Assembly (NCBI RefSeq): GCF_018140925.1
Contig: NZ_CP073315.1
Location: 248,001-312,000, forward strand
Direction: 5' to 3'
DNA from: Psychrobacillus sp. INOP01
GTDB lineage: Bacteria; Bacillota; Bacilli; Bacillales_A; Planococcaceae
Length of the DNA: 64,000 bases
Every line of letters begins with the position of its first letter. Position 1 is the stretch's first letter. Made by a program: the position numbers and the translations under genes. Below the pieces are notes generated by a model. That model worked only from the letters and a program-made list of their open reading frames with translations, had not been told where the DNA came from and searched no databases. This document shows, piece after piece, positions 29,732 to 39,481 of this stretch.

Positions 29732-30409
29732 TCAGCTATTTTTTTCGCTGTATTTATTCATTATTTCTTTAAAATCTAACTTAGAAGTATCTTCAACTAA
29801 GTAGTCTGCCTGAGATAAATGTTCTAGTGAACCAACACCAACCGAGAACATATTCGCTTTGTTAATGGCTTCTATGCCAGCTGCTGCATCTTCAATTCCA
29901 ATGCACTCCTCATATGGGATACCTAAGTAATCAGCTGCAGTTGTGAACGTTTCAGGATCAGGCTTTCCCTTAGAAACCTTCGATGCATCTACAATATAAT
30001 CAAAGTAACTAATGAGTCCTAGTTTTTCTACTACATTTTTTGCATTTTCACTTGCTGAACCAAGAGCAATTTTAATATTTTGTTCTTTATTGTTTTTTAG
30101 TAAATCTTCAATTCCTGGTAAAACGTTTTCTTCATTTATTGATTCTGCTAATTCTAAATAGAATTCATTTTTTTTACTGGCTAATCTTACTTTTTCCTCA
30201 TTACTCATCTTTAACAAAGAAGGATTCAATTGTAGAATTAGCTCAAGAGACTCCATGCGGCTAATTCCTTTTAGTCGCTCATTAAATTGTCTATCAAATG
30301 AGATACCAAGCTCCTCTGCAAGTTTTTTCCATGCTAAATAGTGAAATTCTGCTGTATCCGTAATAACACCGTCCAAATCATATATAAAGGCTTTTGGGTA
30401 CTGAGTCAT
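29732..30409 (-). CDS. pgmB: Beta-phosphoglucomutase
   Basis: The 225-residue HAD-superfamily protein opens with FIYDLDGVITDTAEFHYLAW, with Asp11 as nucleophile and Asp13 as acid/base, and later has GKPDPETFTTAADYLG and GIEDAAAGIEA, the magnesium-binding part. It converts beta-glucose-1-phosphate, the product of GH65 phosphorylases, to glucose-6-phosphate. It lies between the LacI gene and the second GH65 gene in the same operon. Confidence 0.95.
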   Translation of the reverse strand: MTQYPKAFIYDLDGVITDTAEFHYLAWKKLAEELGISFDRQFNERLKGISRMESLELILQLNPSLLKMSNEEKVRLASKKNEFYLELAESINEENVLPGIEDLLKNNKEQNIKIALGSASENAKNVVEKLGLISYFDYIVDASKVSKGKPDPETFTTAADYLGIPYEECIGIEDAAAGIEAINKANMFSVGVGSLEHLSQADYLVEDTSKLDFKEIMNKYSEKNS

Positions 30410-30467
30410 TTATATCCTTTCCTTTCTTCGAAAATTATTAGATGGAATGGGAAAGCTTTAACTAAAG

Positions 30468-31481
30468 CTAAATTGTCTTGACACTTCCCCGTTCTATTAA
30501 TCGATGTTCCACATTTACATGCTTCTGATCCAGTTTATTTTCCATTAAGTCTTGCAGTAATTGCGCTGCTACTTTCCCGATTTCAAAAAAATCTTGACCT
30601 ATTGTTGTGAGTTGTGGATCTGTATAACTACTAAATACTAAATTGTCAAATCCAGTAATAGATATATCCCCTGGAATATTCAAACCAATTTCCTTTACTG
30701 CCTTCATGACTCCAAATGCCATTAGATCGCTAAAACAAAGAAAAGCAGTAGGACGCTTTGTTTTCAAATATTCTTTTGCTAATTCATATGCTACTTGCTC
30801 CGAAAAATCAGCATACATAATCTCCTCAGTATTTAGCTCTATGTCATTATCCTTAAAAGCTTCTGTAACTCCTTTAATCCGCTCTGAATTTACATAAGTT
30901 TTTTTTCTTCCTGCCACCACAGCAATATCTCGATGATTTCGTTCAATTAAATACAAGGCAATTTCTTTGCTAGCTTTTACGTTATCAATTGAAACACTTC
31001 CAACTAGCCCATTATTCGTTTCAGGAATAATATCGAGAACAACACAAGGTATATTTGTATCAATTAACTCCATATAGTATGGATCGTCAATACGTATTCC
31101 CTGTAAGAGTGCACCGCCAATATTTCGTTCTCGACAATACTGAGCATAGCTCTTTTTCTTCTGACGCTGTGAATCTATTAAGTAGATGGACAATTCAAAC
31201 TGACTAGACGACACGGCTGTATATACTCCTTTGAATATATTAAATGCATTATTATCTTTTTCACTATTGTTAAGAACACCAGATGAAATCAATCCAATAG
31301 TCATTTGCTTTTTGGATGATAAGTTTTTCGCTACTATATTTGGCGTATAGCCCATCTGGTTGGCAATCTCGAAAATTCTTTGTCTTGTTTTTTCATTAAC
31401 GTCCGTATAATTATTAAAGGCTTTTGAAACAATACTTACTGAAACTCCAGCTTCTTTTGCAACATCTTTTATAGTAGTCAC
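30468..31481 (-). CDS. LacI-family regulator of the phosphorylase operon (MalR-like)
   Basis: The 337-residue protein begins TTIKDVAKEAGVSVSIVSKA, a LacI-type helix-turn-helix, with an effector domain (DIAVVAGRKKTYVNSERIKG; CFSDLMAFGVMKAV). It starts with GTG and has AGGAAGTG upstream. It is not close to the two galactoside regulators. It is the best candidate to bind the AAAACGTTTT array at 37845-37929 at the head of the operon. Confidence 0.88.
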   Translation of the reverse strand: MTTIKDVAKEAGVSVSIVSKAFNNYTDVNEKTRQRIFEIANQMGYTPNIVAKNLSSKKQMTIGLISSGVLNNSEKDNNAFNIFKGVYTAVSSSQFELSIYLIDSQRQKKKSYAQYCRERNIGGALLQGIRIDDPYYMELIDTNIPCVVLDIIPETNNGLVGSVSIDNVKASKEIALYLIERNHRDIAVVAGRKKTYVNSERIKGVTEAFKDNDIELNTEEIMYADFSEQVAYELAKEYLKTKRPTAFLCFSDLMAFGVMKAVKEIGLNIPGDISITGFDNLVFSSYTDPQLTTIGQDFFEIGKVAAQLLQDLMENKLDQKHVNVEHRLIERGSVKTI

Positions 31482-31558
31482 TTCTATAAATCACTTCCTA
31501 AATTTATTGTGTAAACCTTCATTCTACGGAGAGCTAACTGTCTAAGACTCTAAAATAC

Positions 31559-32263
31559 TTAAGTACTTTTATTAATGATAGCTTTTTCTTGCATCTTCAA
31601 TGAAAATCTATAGAATATAGCAAAAGAGAAATAGGCACTTAGAGAACCTATAAAAAATAGAAAAAAAACAATAAGCTTTGTAGCACTTAAGTAAAACAAA
31701 AATGAATTACTAAGTAGGATTACAAAAAATAATAGCGGACTTCCAATCGTTACAAAAAACGTATTCTTTAACAATTCTCGAATGTTCATCTGAAAATGCA
31801 CATTCAATGAAAAAAAGTTAATCGTAAAGACAAATAACACAAGTCCCACAATCGAAAATACCATAAGCAATAAATCGTTTTCATCAGTAAAAAAATAAAA
31901 ATCCATTATCCAAATAAGCCATATAAAGGTCAACATTAGACCAACTAAAACACTCTTTTTGTAATTAGATATCATATGCGAAAAATACGCTCTCATAAGT
32001 GATGGATGATCTATCTTCAACACCCAATCACGAGCCATCGCAAATAATCCCATCGTACTTGGGACAAATAATATAGGGACTAGAAGTATTAAAGGCACAT
32101 AGTAAAGTACAAACTCCATACTGAAACTATTAACGTACAAACTTAATAGAATAACCGCAATAGGAAGATTGATAATCATCCACAAAATATTAACAACAGA
32201 AAATCGCATAATCCATTCGGTTGTACTGTACAATGCTCCTGTAAAACCTGAGAATCCTTGCAT
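31559..32263 (-). CDS. DUF624 (YesL-like) membrane protein
   Basis: The 234-residue protein has five or six hydrophobic segments (first at residues 22-45, last near 205) and resembles YesL-type DUF624 proteins, which are nearly always encoded beside CUT1 sugar importers. Their function is unknown; an accessory role in transport is presumed. It starts 27 bases after the MalG-type permease with a GGGAGG ribosome binding site. Confidence 0.8.
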   Translation of the reverse strand: MQGFSGFTGALYSTTEWIMRFSVVNILWMIINLPIAVILLSLYVNSFSMEFVLYYVPLILLVPILFVPSTMGLFAMARDWVLKIDHPSLMRAYFSHMISNYKKSVLVGLMLTFIWLIWIMDFYFFTDENDLLLMVFSIVGLVLFVFTINFFSLNVHFQMNIRELLKNTFFVTIGSPLLFFVILLSNSFLFYLSATKLIVFFLFFIGSLSAYFSFAIFYRFSLKMQEKAIINKST

Positions 32264-32289
32264 TTACTTACCTCCCACAGAAATAGACT

Positions 32290-33126
32290 TTATTTTACAG
32301 CCCCTTCCCCAATACCTTTAATAATATGTTTTTGTGCAAGAACATAGAAAATTACAACAGGAATGATCGTCAGCATCAAGCCAGCCATTGCTAAGTTCCA
32401 CTGAATCGTAAATTCTCCAAAGAAATAAAAAGTAGATAGTGGGATTGTTCGAAGTCCCTTATCAGTAAGTGTTAAAGAAGGTAGTAGGTAATCATTCCAT
32501 ATATTAATAACGTTTAAAATCATTACTGTAACTGTGATTGGTTTTAGAATTGGAAAAATAATTCTCCAGAAAACCCCAAACTTCGATGCACCGTCAATTG
32601 TAGCTGCTTCCTCTAATGTAATTGGTATAGACTTAACAAATCCATGGTACAGGAAGACGGAAATACTAGAACTAAAACCAATATGCATAAATATTAAGCC
32701 TTCACGAGTATTAATCATTGGAATATGTAACGTATTAGTTATAGTGCTCATGAATTGCATTAAAGGCATCATTAATGTTTGGAAGGGAATAAGCATGGTT
32801 GCTATGAAAATCATGAAAATAATTTTACTTAACTTATTATCCGTTCTTGCTAGCATCCAAGCAGTCATAGAGGATAATACAACAATAATTAGAACAGAGA
32901 GTATAGTTATATATAATGAATTAGCAAGGGCATTCAAAAAGTTCATTTTTTCCATCGCTTCTATATAGTATTGGAAACTGAATTCTTTAGGAAGTGCTAA
33001 AACATTTTCATATAATTCCTGTCGATCTTTAAATGAGTTGACAATAATTATATAGATGGGAGATAGAAAGAATAGTGCAGCAATGAGGAGTAAAAGCTCT
33101 TTTATAATTTTATAAAACTTTTTCAT
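32290..33126 (-). CDS. Sugar ABC transporter permease, MalG type (operon 3)
   Basis: The 278-residue membrane protein has six hydrophobic segments and the EAA loop EEAATIDGASKFGVFWRIIF near residue 175. Its ATG overlaps the stop of the partner permease (TAATG). It serves the phosphorylase operon importer. Confidence 0.92.
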   Translation of the reverse strand: MKKFYKIIKELLLLIAALFFLSPIYIIIVNSFKDRQELYENVLALPKEFSFQYYIEAMEKMNFLNALANSLYITILSVLIIVVLSSMTAWMLARTDNKLSKIIFMIFIATMLIPFQTLMMPLMQFMSTITNTLHIPMINTREGLIFMHIGFSSSISVFLYHGFVKSIPITLEEAATIDGASKFGVFWRIIFPILKPITVTVMILNVINIWNDYLLPSLTLTDKGLRTIPLSTFYFFGEFTIQWNLAMAGLMLTIIPVVIFYVLAQKHIIKGIGEGAVK

Positions 33127-34001
33127 TACAATTCTACCTCCCTCTTTTTCGTGATATAAACTTGTGTCAGTGTTATTGCAGCTACTATTAAGAAGAAAAT
33201 AATTGCCTTAGCCTGACCATATCCATAATTACCATATCCAAAGATTTCGTTATAAATGTTCATCGCAAACATTTCAGTGGAATTTGCAGGTCCTCCACCC
33301 GTTAAAGAAAGGTTAACATCGTAGATTTTAAATGCTGATGAAAGCGTTAAAAACAAGCTAATTGTAAACGCAGGCATTAACAGAGGAAATGTAATATTTT
33401 TTAACCTTTGCCACCAACTCGCACCATCAATCATAGATGCCTCCATTACATCGTTAGGTATACTATGTATTCCTGCGATATAAATAATCATAATATATCC
33501 TGCCATTTGCCAAGTAAAAACGAAAACTAAAGCATATAAGGCAAAATCCATATCGATAAGCCAATTAAAAAAGACATTTTCAAGACCAGTTACTTCGCCG
33601 ATCAATGTAAAAACATCTAAGAAGATAAACTGCCAAATATAACCTAATATTAATCCACCTATCAAATAAGGCATAAATACCATAGTACGTGCAGCATTGG
33701 ATGTTCTAAGTTTTGATGTCACCAAGAGAGCAAAAACAAGTCCAACTATATTTACGGAGATAACCGCTAATATGGTAAATAAAGTTGTCTTCCATGTAGA
33801 TTCAAGAAAACGTGTATCACCAAATAACTTGATAAAATTATCAAAGCCAACAAACACCTTTGGATTAGCTGCAATACCATCCCACTTAAAAAAGGAATAA
33901 TATATTCCAATTACGAATGGAATAACTACTACTGTCAAAAAAATAATAAATAACGGTGCAGTAAATAATAAATACCACCCTTTATTAATTTTATTTTGCA
34001 T
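33126..34001 (-). CDS. Sugar ABC transporter permease, MalF type (operon 3)
   Basis: From the ATG at 34001 (AAAGGAGTG eight bases upstream) the protein has 291 residues, six hydrophobic segments and the EAA loop MEASMIDGASWWQRLKNITF. An upstream in-frame GTG at 34010 overlaps the ribosome binding site and is unlikely. It pairs with the MalG-type permease. Confidence 0.92.
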   Translation of the reverse strand: MQNKINKGWYLLFTAPLFIIFLTVVVIPFVIGIYYSFFKWDGIAANPKVFVGFDNFIKLFGDTRFLESTWKTTLFTILAVISVNIVGLVFALLVTSKLRTSNAARTMVFMPYLIGGLILGYIWQFIFLDVFTLIGEVTGLENVFFNWLIDMDFALYALVFVFTWQMAGYIMIIYIAGIHSIPNDVMEASMIDGASWWQRLKNITFPLLMPAFTISLFLTLSSAFKIYDVNLSLTGGGPANSTEMFAMNIYNEIFGYGNYGYGQAKAIIFFLIVAAITLTQVYITKKREVEL

Positions 34002-34050
34002 GTAAAACACTCCTTTCTAATAGTTTATAAATGGATCGAATAGGTAAGTA

Positions 34051-34077
34051 CTGGACACCCTAAAATGGTGTGCCCAG
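34051..34077 (-). terminator. Intercistronic hairpin after the operon 3 binding-protein gene
   Basis: CTGGACACC (34051-34059) pairs with GGTGTGCCCAG (34067-34077) with one bulge. There is no T run, so it is more likely an RNA-stability or attenuation element than a full terminator. Confidence 0.55.
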
Positions 34078-34110
34078 CCTTTATTAAACTATCTTCCTAG
34101 TGAATTTAAA

Positions 34111-35373
34111 CTATTTTACAGCGTTTTTCCAAGCATCATCTAAATTTTCTATAAATTCTTCACCAGTCATATCTTTTGATAAAAAGAATTCTTCTGCTTT
34201 TGGAGCAAAATCGTTCGGAACAATATTAGCTGGGTAATAATTTTGTGCCCAAGGAATTGTTTGACCACTATTGGAAGCATTTAATACGTCTTGTGATAGT
34301 GGATCTAAGTCATTTGCTTCGATAGTTGTAAGCGCAGGAACAAATCCAAATTCCTCTACAATGTATCGGTGACCTGTTTCACTTGTAAACATCCAATTTA
34401 AGAAGTCTTTTGCTGCTTTCGTTTCTGCTTCATCCTTTTTCCCATTGACTGCCCAGTTATTTCCTACACCAACTGCTAATTTATCCGTACCATTTAATGG
34501 GAATGGAAGCATGCCAACCTCAAAATCTACATCAAAATCTGCAAGCATCCCATAAGCCCAGTTACCTTGATGAATCATTGCTGATTTTCCAGCTGCAAAG
34601 TCACCCACTTCTTTATCGTATGTCACATCTAAAGGACTTGGTGTATTGGCTTTTATAGCTTCCATAAATTTACCGAACTCTTGGAACTCTTTCGTTTTTG
34701 CCATTGTTACATCACCACTTGTTAGGTTATCGATGAATTCATAGTGATCGCTTTGCAAAGAAAATGGATAGTTACTAATATGACCAATTAAGAAATAAGC
34801 TTCTTTTGAAAGGCCAAGTCCAGTAATATCTTCCGCTTTAAGTTTTTCTAATGTGCTCACAAAAGATTTATAATCCGCAACATCTTCTGGTTTCACTAAA
34901 TCTTTGTTATAAACTAATCCAAATCCTTCTACTCCATAAGGAACTCCTACGATTTGGTCATCTACTTTTAATTCCATTCCTGGAGCAATGTCTTTTGCAT
35001 ATTCTTCAGAAGACAAATCAGCTACATAAGATTTCATTTTTTCAGCTTCCGTTACATTTTGAAGGCTGAATATGGATGGACCTTGATCACTATTCAAACG
35101 AATTTGTAGCTGTTCAAAGTAATCATCACCTGTTGTTCCCCATACTTCCACTTCAACGCCAGTTTCAGTAGTATATTCCTTCGCAAGTGCTTCTAATTGA
35201 TCGGATATTTCTACTTTACTTTGGAAGATAGTAATTTTTTGGGTAGAAGCTTCATCACTATCACCATTATTTTCTTTTCCTGTTGAACCTTCATCACTGC
35301 CACTACAAGCACTTAATAGTAATAGCAAAGCGATTATAAATAGACTACTCCACGTTCTTTTTTGGAACTTCAT
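34111..35373 (-). CDS. Sugar ABC transporter solute-binding lipoprotein (operon 3)
   Basis: The 420-residue protein has a lipoprotein signal with LLLLSACSGS (cysteine near residue 23), an acidic serine/glycine linker and a family 1 binding fold (KITIFQSKVEISDQLEALAK). GGGGAGG precedes the ATG. It lies directly after the first GH65 gene, so the ligand is probably an alpha-glucodisaccharide. Confidence 0.92.
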   Translation of the reverse strand: MKFQKRTWSSLFIIALLLLLSACSGSDEGSTGKENNGDSDEASTQKITIFQSKVEISDQLEALAKEYTTETGVEVEVWGTTGDDYFEQLQIRLNSDQGPSIFSLQNVTEAEKMKSYVADLSSEEYAKDIAPGMELKVDDQIVGVPYGVEGFGLVYNKDLVKPEDVADYKSFVSTLEKLKAEDITGLGLSKEAYFLIGHISNYPFSLQSDHYEFIDNLTSGDVTMAKTKEFQEFGKFMEAIKANTPSPLDVTYDKEVGDFAAGKSAMIHQGNWAYGMLADFDVDFEVGMLPFPLNGTDKLAVGVGNNWAVNGKKDEAETKAAKDFLNWMFTSETGHRYIVEEFGFVPALTTIEANDLDPLSQDVLNASNSGQTIPWAQNYYPANIVPNDFAPKAEEFFLSKDMTGEEFIENLDDAWKNAVK

Positions 35374-35435
35374 TTAAATTCCTCCCCCTACGATTTGAAA
35401 TTCTATAGTAAATAAAATGAAAGTTCATTTTATAA

Positions 35436-37811
35436 CTACCTATTTTTGTTTTCATACTCTATATTTATTTCATCATCACACGCATAGATTTGATCCTGAA
35501 TCTCAAATTCTATTTTTTTCTTGTTTTCTACTTTTACAGATAAAGTAGTTTTTGTTAAGAATAATGTGATTGGCTGACCTTTCCACTGAATAGTGAACTT
35601 CATATGGTGCCACTGCTTTGGTAATTTCGGATTTATCGTAAGTTTCCCATCTACGAGTCTAATACCAGCAAAGCCGAAAATAGCTGCTTTCCAAATACCG
35701 CCCATGGATGCTGCGTGTATACCATCATCTGATGTGTTCATTTGGGGTCCTAAATCGACTTCTGTAGATTTCCTGAAAAGAGAATAAGCTAAATCTGCGT
35801 CACCGATATCATTTGCTAAAATGGAATGTGTTGCCAAGCTTAACGAAGAATCATGTAATGTTTTCGGTTCGTAATAATAAAAGTTAGCCTCTTTTATAGC
35901 ATTTGATAGCTGCATATCTTCCCGTAAAAAAGTTTGGTTTAACAGGTAAAATAAGAGTAATATATCTGCTTGCTTCGTAACCTGAAGGGTATTAATTTGT
36001 TCTGGATTATAATCACGATATATTGTTCTTAATTTTTCTTGATTTTTATATTTCGTAAGATCAATTTCTTTAAGCTTTAAATAAGTATCATCCTGAGGAA
36101 TTACCAAATCCTCTTCACTTGGCTGTGGCAAATAGATTTTTTTTGCTTTTGATTGCCAAATTGGATAAGCTGTTTTCAAATCTAATTTGTTATTCAATAC
36201 TTCTATTAGTCTTGGGTTTTCTTTCATTAACGCTTCATAATAACGTATTGCTAGTTTCAGGTTAAAAAAAGCCATGTAATTCGTAAAAGCATTGTTGTTT
36301 ACATGCTCCTTATACTCATCAGGACCTATAACTTTATTTATATGGTATTCTTGCTTACCTGCATCCCACTCAAGCCGACTTGCCCAAAAACTTGCGGTAT
36401 CAAAAATTATTTCATATCCATAATGGTCCATAAATTCATGATCAGCAGTGACATTAAAGTATTGGTAAATTGCAAACGCGATGTCAGCAGAAATATGTTG
36501 TTCAATGATTCCTGACCAAATTTTCGTTTGTTCCCCTGTAACAATATCAATGTCTCCTAGTTTCGGAGTTACTTCTCCGTCAGAGGGCCAAGCCGCCTCC
36601 CAAGGAAACATTGCGCCGCTATATCCGTTTTCCCTTGCCTTTTTTCTAGCTCCTGTTAAACCGTTGTAGCGGTAAGTTAATAGGGATTTTGCAACTGCTG
36701 GATTGGAAAAAATGAAAAATGGAAGTATGAAGATTTCTGTATCCCAAAATGAATGCCCTTTATAACCTTCTCCACTCAATCCTTTTGCTGCAATTCCCAT
36801 TCGCTCATCATGTGCAGGAGCCATAATCGTTAAATGATATAGAGAGAATCGCAATGCAAGTTGATCATATGGATTATCGCTATTAATCTCTAATTTGTAT
36901 GCATTCCATATGCTATTATTCCAAGCTTCTGTATGTGAATGAAGGAGTGAATCGTATCCTTTCATGGCACAGTTTCGTGCATCATTTAATGATTTTTCTC
37001 GAAGCTGCCTAGTAGTATATTCAGTAATATCTAAATCCTTATCACGACTTGTATACACTGTTGTTAGCTTTTCCACTTCTAACCTATCGTTTGGCCGAAG
37101 ATTAATATCATAGGTAAGCCATACTTTTCTACGAGACATGTTCATTTCAGGATCAGCAATTCTTTGTTCATCATTGATAGTAATTCTGTGAGTAGAATTG
37201 ATCACCACATCTATTTTAGACTCATTAGTTGTTTGGACTAGCTGAATATCCTTTTTATCAAATATTCTCCGTTCACCTTCTAGAAAATGCTGCGAGCCTG
37301 AGTTATTCATTTGTGCATCAATTCCAGTATCAAAAGAAATTTTAACAGGTTCTGTTAAGCTTTTAACAAACATTTTCATGCTAATTAGATGTAAATTATC
37401 TAGAGATACAAATCGTTTAAATTCAAACTGTAGTACTTTTCCTCTTGGAGATGTCCAGACAAAATATCTTCTCAACTCTGCTGTTTTTAAATTTAATTGT
37501 TTTATGTAATCCTTTGTTTTTCCAAATTCAAGGCTGAATTGATCACCATCTACTCGAATATCAAACCTCGTTACATCAGCTATGTTTGGCAATTCTGTTA
37601 CTTCATTTTCTCCAGCTTTATTAAAAGTACCTCCGACAAATAAATTTCTAGTTTCTTTCATGTACGGTTCTTCAGTGGCAGAGCGCAATCCCATATAACC
37701 ATTACCAAGGTACATAATTGCTTCACTTTTCCCAAGCGTATCTGGTTGGAATTCCTCTTCCGAAACAAGCCAATTCTCAAGGTCTCCTTTACCATGTGAA
37801 TACTTTATCAT
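35436..37811 (-). CDS. GH65 phosphorylase, kojibiose phosphorylase-like (YcjT-type)
   Basis: The 791-residue protein has the GH65 N-terminal motif MYLGNGYMGLRSATEEPYMK, the conserved barrel stretch IAAKGLSGEGYKGHSFWDTE near residue 340 and the general acid Glu499 in VIGPDEYKEHVNNNA. These stretches resemble E. coli YcjT, a kojibiose phosphorylase, more than maltose phosphorylases. It releases beta-glucose-1-phosphate from an alpha-glucoside. It is the promoter-proximal gene of the operon that also encodes an importer, pgmB and a second GH65 enzyme, a layout reminiscent of the E. coli ycj cluster. Confidence 0.88.
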   Translation of the reverse strand: MIKYSHGKGDLENWLVSEEEFQPDTLGKSEAIMYLGNGYMGLRSATEEPYMKETRNLFVGGTFNKAGENEVTELPNIADVTRFDIRVDGDQFSLEFGKTKDYIKQLNLKTAELRRYFVWTSPRGKVLQFEFKRFVSLDNLHLISMKMFVKSLTEPVKISFDTGIDAQMNNSGSQHFLEGERRIFDKKDIQLVQTTNESKIDVVINSTHRITINDEQRIADPEMNMSRRKVWLTYDINLRPNDRLEVEKLTTVYTSRDKDLDITEYTTRQLREKSLNDARNCAMKGYDSLLHSHTEAWNNSIWNAYKLEINSDNPYDQLALRFSLYHLTIMAPAHDERMGIAAKGLSGEGYKGHSFWDTEIFILPFFIFSNPAVAKSLLTYRYNGLTGARKKARENGYSGAMFPWEAAWPSDGEVTPKLGDIDIVTGEQTKIWSGIIEQHISADIAFAIYQYFNVTADHEFMDHYGYEIIFDTASFWASRLEWDAGKQEYHINKVIGPDEYKEHVNNNAFTNYMAFFNLKLAIRYYEALMKENPRLIEVLNNKLDLKTAYPIWQSKAKKIYLPQPSEEDLVIPQDDTYLKLKEIDLTKYKNQEKLRTIYRDYNPEQINTLQVTKQADILLLFYLLNQTFLREDMQLSNAIKEANFYYYEPKTLHDSSLSLATHSILANDIGDADLAYSLFRKSTEVDLGPQMNTSDDGIHAASMGGIWKAAIFGFAGIRLVDGKLTINPKLPKQWHHMKFTIQWKGQPITLFLTKTTLSVKVENKKKIEFEIQDQIYACDDEINIEYENKNR

Positions 37812-37844
37812 GTGACTTAAAATCCCCTTTCCGAAAGCACATGT

Positions 37845-37929
37845 AAAACGTTACGAAAACGTTTTAGTATTATAGAAAAAAAAACGTTTTTATGGAGAAT
37901 TCCTTCTGAGCATTCTTCAAAAACGTTTT
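37845..37929. promoter_or_regulatory. Array of AAAACGTTTT operators before the phosphorylase operon
   Basis: Perfect AAAACGTTTT palindromes lie at 37856-37865, 37881-37890 and 37920-37929, with an imperfect fourth (AAAACGTTAC) at 37845-37854. A central CG in a palindrome is typical of LacI-family operators, and MalR sites in streptococci contain AAACGTTT. The array lies in the 5' leader between the promoter and the first gene. Confidence 0.7.
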
Positions 37930-37946
37930 AGTTGATAATAATAAAT

Positions 37947-37960
37947 TGTAAGCCCTTACA
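37947..37960. promoter_or_regulatory. cre-like site at the phosphorylase operon start point
   Basis: TGTAAGCCCTTACA is an inverted repeat (TGTAAG/CTTACA) that fits the cre consensus TGNAANCGNTNNCA except for C instead of G in the central CG. It overlaps the predicted transcription start, where CcpA binding would repress. Confidence 0.5.
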
Positions 37961-37964
37961 TTTA

Positions 37965-37993
37965 ACTATAAATATATAATTTCAAAATGTCAA
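37965..37993 (-). promoter_or_regulatory. Vegetative promoter of the phosphorylase operon
   Basis: On the minus strand TTGACA (37988-37993) and TATAGT (37965-37970) are exactly 17 bases apart. This is a near-consensus sigma-A promoter pointing toward the GH65 gene, leaving a leader of about 150 bases that carries the operator array. Confidence 0.75.
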
Positions 37994-38060
37994 TAAATTG
38001 TATAATATATTTAGATTATTTGCTCAACTATTGAAAAAAAAAACTAGAAAAAGTATAAAA

Positions 38061-38106
38061 AAAACCTGTAGACAGATTCGTAATCATACGAGTGTCTACA
38101 GGTTTT
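38061..38106 (-). terminator. Rho-independent terminator of argGH
   Basis: AAAACCTGTAGACA (38061-38074) pairs perfectly with TGTCTACAGGTTTT (38093-38106), with an inner CGT/ACG stem, and the minus-strand continuation is a run of T. It ends one base before the argH stop codon. Confidence 0.85.
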
Positions 38107-38107
38107 G

Positions 38108-39481
38108 TTATGCTAGTCGCGTCTTTGCTTCTGAAATTTGGATTTTTACTTGATCGAACCCAGTTCCTCCAAGTGAATTTCGTCTTCTAACCGCAGCTAG
38201 CGGTGATAATACATCGTATATATCCGACTCAATCAGACTGCTTGCCTGCTGAAGATCTTCAAGCGGTAGATCCAGTAAGAAATAATTACGTTGAATGCAT
38301 AGGAACACTAATTTCCCAGTTACCTCATGTGCTTCACGGAATGGAAGACCTTTTGCAGCTAAATAATCAGCAAGTTCTGTTGCGTTTGAAAAGTCTTTGT
38401 GGACAGTATCGTGCAGTCTGTCTGTATGAACATCCATCGTACGAACCATGCCTTCAAAAATTTTCAATGATCCAACGATTGTATGTACAGTATCGAACAT
38501 ACCCTCTTTGTCCTCTTGCATATCTTTGTTGTAAGCAAGTGGAAGTCCCTTAATCACCGTTAGTAACCCCATCAGATTTCCATAAACACGACCTGTTTTC
38601 CCACGTATTAGCTCCGCCATGTCTGGATTTTTCTTTTGAGGCATAATACTTGAACCAGTCGAAAAAGCATCATCTAGTTCAATAAAGTTAAATTCAGAGC
38701 TAGACCATAAAATAATTTCTTCAGCAAATCGAGATAAATGAGCCATCAGCATAGAAGAATTACTTAAAAATTCTACGATGAAGTCTCGATCACTTACGGC
38801 ATCCATACTATTTGCATAAACATTCACAAAACCGAGATAATCAGCGGCTATTTTGCGATCTATTGGAAAGGTTGTCCCTGCGAGAGCACCTGCTCCAAGC
38901 GGTGAAATGTCGATACGCTTCATAGAATCTTTAAAACGATCTTTGTCACGTTCTAGCATCCAGAAGTAAGCCATTAAATGGTGGGCAAATGAAATTGGTT
39001 GTGCTCTTTGTAAATGAGTATAGCCTGGTGCAAGTGTTTCCACATGTGTTTCAGCTTGCGCTATTAGTGTTTGTTGGAAAAGCTCGATCAGCTCAATTAT
39101 TTCAACTACTCTATTTTTCAAAAATAGATGCATATCAGTCGCTACTTGATCGTTACGACTACGCCCCGTGTGCAGCTTACCACCAACAGGTCCGATTAAA
39201 TCGATGAGCATTTTTTCTAGATTCAAATGAATATCTTCATTGGCAACTGTGAACTCTAATTTGTTTTCAACAGCAAGTTTTTTTAATTGAACTAGGCCAC
39301 CTAAAATACTTTGAACATCATCAGGTGGAAGTATATCGCAGTCCCCTAGCATTTGAACATGTGCAATACTTCCATCTAAATCTTCTAAAACTAAAGTTTG
39401 GTCGAACCCAATTGATGCTCCAAATTCATCGACCCATTGTTCGGCAGATTTTTGAAATCTGCCTCCCCATAGTTTTGTCAT
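38108..39481 (-). CDS. argH: Argininosuccinate lyase
   Basis: The 457-residue protein begins [11 protein letters not shown] and has the fumarase/aspartase-superfamily signature [16 protein letters not shown] near residue 280 and the [13 protein letters not shown] motif near 105. It cleaves argininosuccinate to arginine and fumarate, the last step of arginine synthesis. Its ATG overlaps the argG stop by four bases (ATGA), showing translational coupling. Confidence 0.97.
   Translation of the reverse strand: MTKLWGGRFQKSAEQWVDEFGASIGFDQTLVLEDLDGSIAHVQMLGDCDILPPDDVQSILGGLVQLKKLAVENKLEFTVANEDIHLNLEKMLIDLIGPVGGKLHTGRSRNDQVATDMHLFLKNRVVEIIELIELFQQTLIAQAETHVETLAPGYTHLQRAQPISFAHHLMAYFWMLERDKDRFKDSMKRIDISPLGAGALAGTTFPIDRKIAADYLGFVNVYANSMDAVSDRDFIVEFLSNSSMLMAHLSRFAEEIILWSSSEFNFIELDDAFSTGSSIMPQKKNPDMAELIRGKTGRVYGNLMGLLTVIKGLPLAYNKDMQEDKEGMFDTVHTIVGSLKIFEGMVRTMDVHTDRLHDTVHKDFSNATELADYLAAKGLPFREAHEVTGKLVFLCIQRNYFLLDLPLEDLQQASSLIESDIYDVLSPLAAVRRRNSLGGTGFDQVKIQISEAKTRLA

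Noticed and set aside
37845-37929. CRISPR-like short repeat array
   Set aside because: The repeats are 10-base palindromes with unequal spacing and sit in a promoter leader. They are operators, not CRISPR repeats.
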